Positions 34,313 through 41,586 of a DNA stretch of 64,000 nucleotides are shown piece after piece. This DNA comes from Haliscomenobacter sp. (GTDB lineage: Bacteria > Bacteroidota > Bacteroidia > Chitinophagales > Saprospiraceae). Every line of letters begins with the position of its first letter. Positions within the stretch are counted from its first letter, which is position 1. Made by a program: the position numbers and the translations under genes. The stretch is taken from contig NZ_JADKCX010000006.1 in the NCBI RefSeq assembly GCF_016718685.1, positions 62,001 to 126,000 on the forward strand, given 5' to 3'. The notes under the pieces are model-generated. The model saw only the letters and a program-made list of their open reading frames with translations. It was not told where the DNA came from and searched no databases.

Positions 34313-36403
34313 TTACCTGGCAATCCCCACCTGTACCCGTACCCCACTAAAGGCCGCATTTCCGGTCAATTCATCCAACACAAACTCATCCGTCAGGTCA
34401 TTGATGCTGACTCCGGCATGCTGTTTGGCCACGTCAAGTTCAACGCCCTCGCGGGCGTGCCCATAACCATGGGGCATACAGACTACCCCGGGCATGATGT
34501 CGGCGCTGATTTCGATGGGCAATTCAATCTCACCCACGCGAGAACTGACTTTTACAGTCTGCTGGTTTTCCAAACCTAAATGGAGGGCGTCTGTAGGGTG
34601 CATGTGCAGGGTACAGCGATTGCGGCCCCGCATCAAACGGGTGCTGTTGTGCATCCAGGAGTTGTTGTCGCGCAGGTGCCTGCGGCCAATGAGCAAAAAG
34701 GGGAAATCCTGGGATGGCGAATGGTCTGCCAATAATTCATTGGCTCGGGTTAAATCCTGGAGCAATGCTGCGGGTGTCAGGGGAATTCGTTTGCCCGGAA
34801 TAAACAAACGTTGGGGCAAACAGGGCTGCAATGGCCCTAGATCAACCCCATGTGGCTGGTCATTCAATTGATCCAATGAAAGGCCGTAAGGGCCGTACAT
34901 CAAACCGAGGTTCAATTTCACTTCCGGCGGCTCCGCCTGAAAAACTTCATTATTCCCATTGAGGCGATGGGCCAGTTCCTGGTAAATTTCGTAGTCGTGT
35001 CGAGCCTCTGCGGCTTTTTCAAACAAAGCTGGCGAATATTTGGCGGTATTGCGCACGGCCAATACATGAAAAGTCAGGTCGTAATGCGGCACTTCCAATC
35101 CGGTTGCGGGAGGCAAAATGATGTGGGCATGGCGGGTGGTTTCGTTGATGTAAATGTCGATGCTCACCATGAAGTCCAGATTGGCCAGGGCTTTTTCCAA
35201 TTGGGTGCCATTGGGCGTCGACAAAACGGGATTCCCACAACTGGTGATCAGGGTGCGAATCTGTCCTTCTCCCGGTGTCAACATTTCTTCGGCCAGTGCG
35301 GCCACCGGAAGTTCACCTAGTGATTCCGGCAAACCCCGTACCCGGGAGTTCCAGCGCCGGAATTTTTGCTCGTATTTTCCCCGCGCAATAAAATCGACCG
35401 CAGGTTGCGTAAACATGGCTCCTCCTGCACGGTCTAAATTGCCCGTAAGGATGTTGATGGCGCTGATCAGCCATTGACAAAGACCACCGTAAACCTGGGT
35501 GGACACCCCCACCCGGCCATAACAGACGGCACTTTCGGCTTGCGCGAAATCGCGTGCCAGCTGCCGAATGTCTTTCGCCGCTATTCCGGTAGCTGGGGCT
35601 ACTTTTTCGGGGGTATAAAATGCAGTGGCATTACGCAGTTCTTCCACCCCATCGGTAAAATCAGCCAGATGCCCCAGGTTGACCAGTCCTTCCGCAAACA
35701 AGGTCTGGATCATGGCCAACAAGAGCAAGACATCAGCATTGGGGCGAATGAAGTGGTGGACGTCGGCTTTTTCGGCAGTTTCGGTGCGCCGAGGGTCGAT
35801 CACGACAATTTTTCCGCCCCGTTTTTGGATCGCTTTAAGCCGGGCGGCCACATCCGGAACCGTCATCATGCTGCCATTCGAAGCAATGGGGTTGCCGCCA
35901 ATGATGAGCATGAATTGGGTACGGTCGATATCGGGAATGGGAATGAGCAAAGGATGTCCAAACAATTGCCAGGAGGCATAATGGTGCGGCAATTGATCGG
36001 TAGAAGTAGCGGAGTACAGGTTTTTGCTGCGCAGCGATTTGGCAAAGGCTGGCGAGTTCAGCGTAGTGCCCAGGTTGTGGATGGATGGATTGCCTTGGTA
36101 TAAGGCTACCGCGTTGTGGCCATACGCGGCCTGGGTACTTTGAATGCCTTCCACTACGGCATCCATGGCTTCTTCCCAGCTGATTTTTTGCCAGCCCTGT
36201 GCCGTTCTTTTGACGGGCGTTTTGAGGCGATTGGGGTCTTCATATATGTCTTTAAGGGCAACCGCTTTAGGGCAAATATGGCCACGGCTGAAAGGGTCTT
36301 GTTTGTCTCCGGCAATGCTCGTGATCTGGCCGTTTTCCAGCTTTATTTCGAGGCCGCACATGGCTTCGCAGAGGTTGCAGTTGCGGTAGTGGGTTTGCGA
36401 CAT
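34313..36403 (-). CDS. Molybdopterin-dependent oxidoreductase (DMSO reductase family)
   Basis: A 696-residue molybdo- or tungsto-bis-MGD enzyme. The N-terminus binds a [4Fe-4S] cluster through Cys9, Cys12, Cys16 and Cys44 (CNLCEAMC ... GHICPKA). The molybdopterin-binding segments (GGNPIASNGSMMTVPDVAARL, VIDPRRTETAEKADVHHF) and the C-terminal dinucleotide domain (RLMRGRNRCTLHMHPTDA) follow. No Tat signal is visible, so it is probably cytoplasmic. No electron-transfer or membrane subunit genes are adjacent. Its substrate cannot be named; it resembles stand-alone formate-dehydrogenase-like or assimilatory enzymes. Confidence 0.87.
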   Translation of the reverse strand: MSQTHYRNCNLCEAMCGLEIKLENGQITSIAGDKQDPFSRGHICPKAVALKDIYEDPNRLKTPVKRTAQGWQKISWEEAMDAVVEGIQSTQAAYGHNAVALYQGNPSIHNLGTTLNSPAFAKSLRSKNLYSATSTDQLPHHYASWQLFGHPLLIPIPDIDRTQFMLIIGGNPIASNGSMMTVPDVAARLKAIQKRGGKIVVIDPRRTETAEKADVHHFIRPNADVLLLLAMIQTLFAEGLVNLGHLADFTDGVEELRNATAFYTPEKVAPATGIAAKDIRQLARDFAQAESAVCYGRVGVSTQVYGGLCQWLISAINILTGNLDRAGGAMFTQPAVDFIARGKYEQKFRRWNSRVRGLPESLGELPVAALAEEMLTPGEGQIRTLITSCGNPVLSTPNGTQLEKALANLDFMVSIDIYINETTRHAHIILPPATGLEVPHYDLTFHVLAVRNTAKYSPALFEKAAEARHDYEIYQELAHRLNGNNEVFQAEPPEVKLNLGLMYGPYGLSLDQLNDQPHGVDLGPLQPCLPQRLFIPGKRIPLTPAALLQDLTRANELLADHSPSQDFPFLLIGRRHLRDNNSWMHNSTRLMRGRNRCTLHMHPTDALHLGLENQQTVKVSSRVGEIELPIEISADIMPGVVCMPHGYGHAREGVELDVAKQHAGVSINDLTDEFVLDELTGNAAFSGVRVQVGIAR

Positions 36404-36469
36404 GATGGAGGATTTGAGGGGAAGGTACGTTTTTTTGTATAAGTTTAGCCCCCGCCTGCGGCGGATGAG

Positions 36470-36793
36470 ACGAGAATAATTGCCCGCAGATCACGCAGAT
36501 TTAGATACTTCTGCCGTAAATGTTTAGCACCCCACCTGCGGTGGAGTGTTTTTTAGAAATTTAGCCACAAATGACACAAATTTTCACAAATTAGGACACA
36601 AACTTGCGTTTGTGCTTCCGACACGAACGAAGTTCGTGCCTTATTTTGTGGAAATTTGTGTCCTTTGTGGCTGAAAAAAATGTTGTCGCGCTTCGCCGAA
36701 GGCGAGGTGCTAAACAATTACCTTCTCCCAATAATAATCTGCGTAAATCTGCGTGATCTGCGGGGGGAATACACATAAATTCCGCCGTAGGCG
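36470..36793. repeat. Nested intergenic inverted repeats (410-bp gene-free gap)
   Basis: The gap 36404-36814 holds no gene but a stack of palindromes. The outer perfect 21-bp arms are 36483-36503 and 36744-36764 (CCCGCAGATCACGCAGATTTA and complement). Inside them 36563-36584 pairs with 36651-36672 (AGCCACAAA(T/G)GACACAAATTT). CACGAACGAAGTTCGTG (36622-36638) lies innermost. Smaller palindromes such as CACCTGCGGTG and TTCGCCGAA are interspersed. The outer arm is shared with the repeat at 1560-1623. Confidence 0.8.
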
Positions 36794-36814
36794 GTGCAGA
36801 ATTCTGAATGAATT

Positions 36815-37501
36815 TCACTCCGGACACACAAACTGAAACCCAATCCCGTGCACATTCTCAATCTTTATCCCTTCATCCTTTTGCAAGTACTTCCGCAAGC
36901 GGGAAATAAACACATCCAAGCTGCGGCCCAGGAAATAATCGTCTTCACCCCAAATCTGCTCAAGGATGGCCGAACGGCGGATCACCTGCCCGCGATTGCT
37001 CATCAGGTAGCGGAGCAAATCGGCTTCGCGTTGGGTCAGGCGGCGAATTTCCCCATTCTGCTCCAGCGTGAGGTTGGTATAATCAAAAAGGTATTTCCCG
37101 ATGCGGCTCATTTTGGGCATCTGGGGCGCCACCATGTGCCGGCGACGCAAAAAGATTTCCACTTTGAGCAACAATTCTTCAATGCTGTAGGGCTTCGTGA
37201 GGTAATCATCGCCACCAATGCGCAAGCCTTCCAGGCGGTCTTCTTTTAAGGATTTGGCACTCAGGAACAAAATTGGCACCTCGCCATCGTACTTACGGAT
37301 TTCTTTGGCCAGGGTAAAGCCATCCACTTCGGGGAGCATGACGTCCAGAATACAAAGATCAAAACGTTGGTTTTTAATCAAGTCCATGGCTTCTTTGCCA
37401 TCGGCACAACAAGTGATTTGGTAGCCGTTCAGCTCCAGATTGTCGCGGGTGACAAAGCTCAAACTGGCATCATCTTCAACGTACAGCAGGTGCGCCTTCA
37501 T
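36815..37501 (-). CDS. OmpR/PhoB-family response regulator
   Basis: A 228-residue two-component regulator with a receiver domain (phospho-acceptor Asp53 in LCILDVMLPEVDG, LSAKSLKEDRL, GGDDYLTKPY) and a winged-helix DNA-binding domain (EIRRLTQREADLLRYLMSNRGQ... SLDVFISRLRKYLQ..VHGIGFQF). Its start ATG overlaps the kinase stop as ATGA (37498-37501), so the two are translationally coupled and should form a cognate pair. The regulon is not evident. Confidence 0.94.
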   Translation of the reverse strand: MKAHLLYVEDDASLSFVTRDNLELNGYQITCCADGKEAMDLIKNQRFDLCILDVMLPEVDGFTLAKEIRKYDGEVPILFLSAKSLKEDRLEGLRIGGDDYLTKPYSIEELLLKVEIFLRRRHMVAPQMPKMSRIGKYLFDYTNLTLEQNGEIRRLTQREADLLRYLMSNRGQVIRRSAILEQIWGEDDYFLGRSLDVFISRLRKYLQKDEGIKIENVHGIGFQFVCPE

Positions 37502-38796
37502 AAACGAGTGTGTTTTTGGGATGGGAACGTGGAATCAGAATGGCGAAACAGGTACCCTTGATCTGCTTCACTTTGCAGCCGAATTTTCCAGCCATGCGCA
37601 AAGCAAATTCGCTGTACGTAGTACAAGCCCAATCCAAATCCTTTTACATTATGTACATTCCCCGTAGGGATTCGATAAAATTTTTCAAAAACCTTGGTCT
37701 GGTACTCTTTGGCAATGCCAATCCCTTGATCCTGAATTTTGAGTTGCACTGATGCAGTGCCGCTGGGTTGTAAGTCCAGCTCAAGATTCGGGGCATCTTT
37801 GCTGTATTTGATGGCATTATCGAGCAAACTGTGCAGGAGGTTGGTCAAATGAAAGCGGTCGGCCCAGATGGGTTCCAGGTCTTCTGCCAGGTTCAACTTC
37901 AGTGTTCCTCCCCGTTCCTGGATGCGCAAACGAACGCTGCTGGTCACCGTGAGGATCAAATCTTGCAAGTCGACCCATTCCTGGCGGAGGTCAAAATTGT
38001 CTTTTTCAAAACGGGCAATGTCCAATACCCGCTCCACTTGCTGATTGAGGCGGGTATTCTGCTCTTTGATGATTCCCGCGTATTGGAACAAACGTTGGTC
38101 TTTTTGTACCTCGGCGTGTTTGAGAAACACGTCGGCAGCAATTTGGATGGTGGAAAGCGGCGTTTTGAACTCGTGGGTCATGTTGTTGATGAAATCCTTC
38201 TGCATTTCCGAAAAACGCTTTTGCCGAAAAATGACCCACAGCGAATAAGCGAAAAACAACACGGTTACAAACAAGATTCCCGTCATGGTCAGGGCAATCT
38301 GCATTTTGCCAAACAGGAAATTGCTGCGGTTGGGAAACCTTACCCCGAAGTAATAAGTAAATTCCTGATCGGAGGGCAAACTGCGCTCCTGGGCGCTGGG
38401 CAAGTTGTCCTGTTTGTCGTAAGCACAATAATCACCGTACACCATCTGGCCATTGCTGCAATCAAATACGGCGTATTCAAAATCGATGCGCAACTGCTGG
38501 CGCTCCAATTCTTTTTGCAAATAAAACTCCAGCGCCACCGGATCAATTTCCGTTTCGGTATTGACGATGTAGTAGTTGGCACTGCGTTGTTTGATGAGGT
38601 TGCGGGCGGGCAAGGAAATATCGCCCATCTTGGCGATGGACTGCGCCACGCGATACAAGGCGCTGTGTACCCGCTCGTTGAATTCTTCTTCGTTGTTGTT
38701 CCAGGTATTGACTACCCAATACGTCTGCAAAGACAGTATCCCGATGATGGCCATCACCCCCAGGAAAAACACGCGGAGAATTTGGACGTCTTTCAT
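37498..38796 (-). CDS. Membrane sensor histidine kinase
   Basis: A 432-residue kinase. A first membrane helix (residues 8-30) and a second (165-190) flank a periplasmic sensor with two Cys (FDCSNG, YGDYC). HisKA follows with phospho-acceptor His208 in THEFKTPLSTIQ. The HATPase has N (LLDNAIKYS), G1 (IQDQGIGI), F (FEKFYR) and G2 (GFGLGLYYVQR) boxes. After SEADQG the protein reads YLFRHSDSTFP, while the +1 frame gives GTCFAILIPR, the canonical closing strand of the HATPase fold. An extra G in 37555-37557 is suspected, with a compensating indel before the ATGA overlap. Confidence 0.92.
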   Translation of the reverse strand: MKDVQILRVFFLGVMAIIGILSLQTYWVVNTWNNNEEEFNERVHSALYRVAQSIAKMGDISLPARNLIKQRSANYYIVNTETEIDPVALEFYLQKELERQQLRIDFEYAVFDCSNGQMVYGDYCAYDKQDNLPSAQERSLPSDQEFTYYFGVRFPNRSNFLFGKMQIALTMTGILFVTVLFFAYSLWVIFRQKRFSEMQKDFINNMTHEFKTPLSTIQIAADVFLKHAEVQKDQRLFQYAGIIKEQNTRLNQQVERVLDIARFEKDNFDLRQEWVDLQDLILTVTSSVRLRIQERGGTLKLNLAEDLEPIWADRFHLTNLLHSLLDNAIKYSKDAPNLELDLQPSGTASVQLKIQDQGIGIAKEYQTKVFEKFYRIPTGNVHNVKGFGLGLYYVQRICFAHGWKIRLQSEADQGYLFRHSDSTFPSQKHTRL

Positions 38797-38805
38797 ATTG
38801 GGATT

Positions 38806-38838
38806 GGCAATGCACCAAAGTTTTTTTGGTGCATTGCC
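38806..38838. repeat. Perfect 14-bp hairpin upstream of the histidine kinase
   Basis: GGCAATGCACCAAA (38806-38819) pairs perfectly with TTTGGTGCATTGCC (38825-38838) around a 5-nt loop. It lies 10 nt before the kinase start on the minus strand, so it would fold in the mRNA leader and may affect translation initiation. Confidence 0.7.
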
Positions 38839-38861
38839 TGCATGATTTCAGCCAAGTTTGT

Positions 38862-38980
38862 CAACCCCCGACCCCTGAAGGGGAGTACATTCTTGATTAA
38901 TCAAATATTATGCCTTTTCTAGCAGAAAGCATTGATGCAGATTTACCGGGAATGTACTCCCCTTCAGGGGTCGGGGGTTG
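38862..38980. repeat. Perfect 30-bp inverted repeat with 59-nt spacer
   Basis: Arms 38862-38891 and 38951-38980 are exact reverse complements (CAACCCCCGACCCCTGAAGG and ten more bases). The spacer contains the palindrome TTGATTAATCAA. The repeat lies between the lgt 3' end (39040) and the histidine kinase start. The GC-rich arm, itself containing CCCCTGAAGGGG, could terminate lgt transcription, but no U tract follows. A related word CCCCTTCAAGGG appears near 41325. Confidence 0.8.
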
Positions 38981-39039
38981 GTAAACCAATGCACAATTCT
39001 ACACTGAAGGCTCAATTATTTTTCGGAACAATAAAGTTC

Positions 39040-39855
39040 CTAAGTCGTCGCCTTCCCTGGCCGCAACACAAAGTACACCCCAATCAACACAAAAGGAATA
39101 CTGAGCAATTGGCCAGTTGACAATACATTATTGAATGCGGTTTCAAAACCACCCTGGCTGCTTTTGAAATACTCCATGATGAAGCGGATGCCCCAAATGA
39201 AGATCATAAACAAGCCAAACAGGTAGCCCAACTTATGGCGTTTTTCGGTGCGCCAGTAGGTATAATACAGAACAACAAAACTGATCAAATAGCTTAAAGA
39301 CTCATACAATTGCACTGGGTGCCGGGCTAAACCGTTGGGTCCATCCACCTTTTCAAAAATAAAGCCCCAGCTTACCGTAGTTGGGTTGCCGAGAATTTCC
39401 GAGTTCATCAAGTTGCCTAGGCGGATGAAACAACCCGCCAAAGCCGTGGGCACCACCACCTTATCCAGAATCCAGAGCAAGGGTTTTTTGGAAACCCGTT
39501 TGGAAAAAATCCACAAAGAAAGGATGACGCCAATGGCCCCCCCGTGGCTGGCCAAACCGCCTTTCCACACTTGTGGAATTTCGGCCAGGTGCTGGCTGTA
39601 GTAGGGCCAGTCGTAAAAAAACACATGCCCCAGACGAGCACCAACCACTGCGCCCACCACGATGTAGACGAAGGCTTTGTCTAGCCATTCTTCGGGCGCT
39701 TTTTCTTCCAGAAACATTTTGCGCACAATGAACAAACCGGTCAGGAAGCCGGAGGCAAACAATAGACCATACCAACGCAGGGTAATCGGACCTATCGAAA
39801 CTATTTCTGGAGAAGCGTTCCAGTGGACGAAATTCAAGAGCATAGATTCTGGCAT
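39040..39855 (-). CDS. lgt: Prolipoprotein diacylglyceryl transferase
   Basis: Transfers diacylglycerol from phosphatidylglycerol to the lipobox Cys of prolipoproteins in the inner membrane. The 271-residue protein has seven hydrophobic segments, the RWYGLLFASGF start, GARLGHVFFYDW, KGGLASHGGAIG, and the Lgt signature GCFIRLGNLMNSEILGNPT with the catalytic Arg. RHPVQLYES follows. A second Met four codons in (MLLNFVHW) is an alternative start. The enzyme would act on the lipoproteins in this window. Confidence 0.96.
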   Translation of the reverse strand: MPESMLLNFVHWNASPEIVSIGPITLRWYGLLFASGFLTGLFIVRKMFLEEKAPEEWLDKAFVYIVVGAVVGARLGHVFFYDWPYYSQHLAEIPQVWKGGLASHGGAIGVILSLWIFSKRVSKKPLLWILDKVVVPTALAGCFIRLGNLMNSEILGNPTTVSWGFIFEKVDGPNGLARHPVQLYESLSYLISFVVLYYTYWRTEKRHKLGYLFGLFMIFIWGIRFIMEYFKSSQGGFETAFNNVLSTGQLLSIPFVLIGVYFVLRPGKATT

Positions 39856-39992
39856 TGTTGTTAACAGCGCTCAATTATAGTACAAATCGAGCAAAAAATG
39901 GGAACTTGTTGTAATTTTTTACTTTAATTGACAACTCATTAACTAGTCGTTGTTCTGGCTAAAACATTACAAGAGCCAGCTAATTTTATTTT

Positions 39993-40481
39993 GTGGAGAA
40001 AGAATTCGTCCAGCTCGTACAACGCAACGCGGGGATCATTCATAAAGTCATTCAGCTTTATGTGGAGCATCCCGAAGATCGGCGCGACCTCTATCAAGAG
40101 GTATTGCTACAGGCTTGGAAGTCCTACGCTGGCTTCAAGGGGGAATCCCTTTTTTCCACCTGGTTGTACCGCATCAGCCTGAATACCGTACTGACCTTTC
40201 GCCGCCGCCAAAAAGTAGTGTACACTGAACTCCCGAGCCAATACGATCAGTCTGCCGAGCATACAAGCCCGCCAATGGAGGATAGTGAACTGCTCCTGTT
40301 GGCCATCAAACAGCTCAATGAAATCGACCGCGTGATCATCACCCTGCACCTGGATGGATACGAAAATGAAGAGATTGCCCAGGTCACTGGCCTGAGCAAA
40401 AACAATGCTACCGTGCGTTTGCACCGCGCCAAACAAGCCGTTGTGCAACGCCTGAAAACCTGGACCACTAGCAAAATTTGA
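39993..40481 (+). CDS. ECF-type RNA polymerase sigma-70 factor
   Basis: A 162-residue sigma factor with region 2 (DRRDLYQEVLLQAWKSYAGF..STWLYRISLNTVLTFRRR, residues 28-70) and region 4 (LNEIDRVIITLHLDGYENEEIAQVTGLSKNNATVRLHRAKQAV, about 108-152). No extra domain is present. The start is GTG 39993, as no in-frame ATG precedes region 2. The next gene, 6 nt downstream, encodes a membrane protein that may act as its regulator. Confidence 0.9.
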   Translation: MEKEFVQLVQRNAGIIHKVIQLYVEHPEDRRDLYQEVLLQAWKSYAGFKGESLFSTWLYRISLNTVLTFRRRQKVVYTELPSQYDQSAEHTSPPMEDSELLLLAIKQLNEIDRVIITLHLDGYENEEIAQVTGLSKNNATVRLHRAKQAVVQRLKTWTTSKI

Positions 40482-40487
40482 GGGACT

Positions 40488-41111
40488 ATGGATCTACAGC
40501 AAGAATGGAATAAACTACAGGAAACGAACCTGGCCGCTCCGCCACTGCCCGAGGCCGAGATCCTCGCGGCCTTGCAGCAGCGCTCGCGCGCACCACTGGC
40601 GGGGGTGGAGCGGGTGATCAAATTCCGGCTGTATGCGGTGGTCGCGTATTTGCTCCTGGCCCTGGCATTCCTGTTGTTCAACTGGAATTACCCCGAAAAA
40701 TTCCCCATTGCCAGCATTGTTTTAGGCTATTACGTGGTCGCTTTGGTGTTCAGCGCCGGGCAGCTCTGGCATTTGCGACAGCATGAAGTGGGCATGGACG
40801 GCGATCTTTTGCATACCCTCGAAGCGTATTACCGCATCGTCAAAAACAGCCTGCGCATCGATGCCATTGCGGGCTGGTTCATTTATCCGATGTCTTTTGC
40901 CTTGGGCTTTTTTTACGCCTTGATCCGCCCGGATCGGGGGGTAGTGGAGGTATTGCAGACGCCCAAGTTTTTCATTCCACTGTTCGTGGGGATGCTGATC
41001 GTGACCCCACTGTTCTGGTGGTTTACACGGCTCATCAATCGCAAGATGTTTGGGAATTTGATGACGCAATTGGAGGAGAATATTGAGGAGTTGAGTGGGA
41101 AAGACTCGTGA
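40488..41111 (+). CDS. Four-helix membrane protein, putative sigma-factor regulator
   Basis: A 207-residue protein of no recognised family. A soluble N-terminus (residues 1-45, MDLQQEWNKLQE..) precedes helices at about 47-65, 72-90, 122-142 and 157-178, and the tail is acidic. Its 6-nt spacing behind an ECF sigma gene, and an N-terminal cytoplasmic segment long enough to bind a sigma factor, suggest an anti-sigma role. No ZAS or other anti-sigma motif is visible, so this rests on context only. Confidence 0.6.
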   Translation: MDLQQEWNKLQETNLAAPPLPEAEILAALQQRSRAPLAGVERVIKFRLYAVVAYLLLALAFLLFNWNYPEKFPIASIVLGYYVVALVFSAGQLWHLRQHEVGMDGDLLHTLEAYYRIVKNSLRIDAIAGWFIYPMSFALGFFYALIRPDRGVVEVLQTPKFFIPLFVGMLIVTPLFWWFTRLINRKMFGNLMTQLEENIEELSGKDS

Positions 41112-41586
41112 GAACGATTAGAATATTGACTTGTACATCGAGTGAAAATCGTACTGTTCACAGGCAAGCCCGACTCCTCAGGCTACCCATTTTATACAAA
41201 TATGCATTGCTGGCAAGATTTTTACTGGTGACTGCCCAACGACACCTGGGAGGGCGTACATTCAGGTAAGTTAAAACGCTGCCTTTTGCTCAAAAAGGTA
41301 GAATCTTCAAAAGGTCGCTGTCTCCCCTTCAAGGGTCAAAACATTTTGGCGCAGCCAAAGGTAAGATGCTCACTAAACAGAACCCATCTACCCCTCCCTA
41401 AAGGGGTTCGGAAGCTCAAGGCAGAAAGCCTCAATCCACTCTTGCCCCAAAACCTAGCCCCAACCAAAAAATCCACCCAATAGATACCCCAATTTTTAAA
41501 AAACAACAATTTCCACCCCACCCCTTCTCCCATATCCCATTTTTCCTATATTTATTCCCCATACCATCAACCCACAACCTCTTACT
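41112..41586. other. Gene-poor 475-bp interval
   Basis: No convincing gene, RNA or strong palindrome was found. Short open frames here lack family features and start signals. A GTG-started 29-codon frame near 41141 (VKIVLFTGKPDSSG..) has protein-like composition and might be a remnant, but nothing else supports it. The last 130 bases are AC-rich and lead into the WD40-caspase gene. Confidence 0.5.

Noticed and set aside
37831..38922. Long plus-strand open frame opposite the histidine kinase
   Set aside because: Antisense to conserved HisKA/HATPase motifs, with no recognisable domain.
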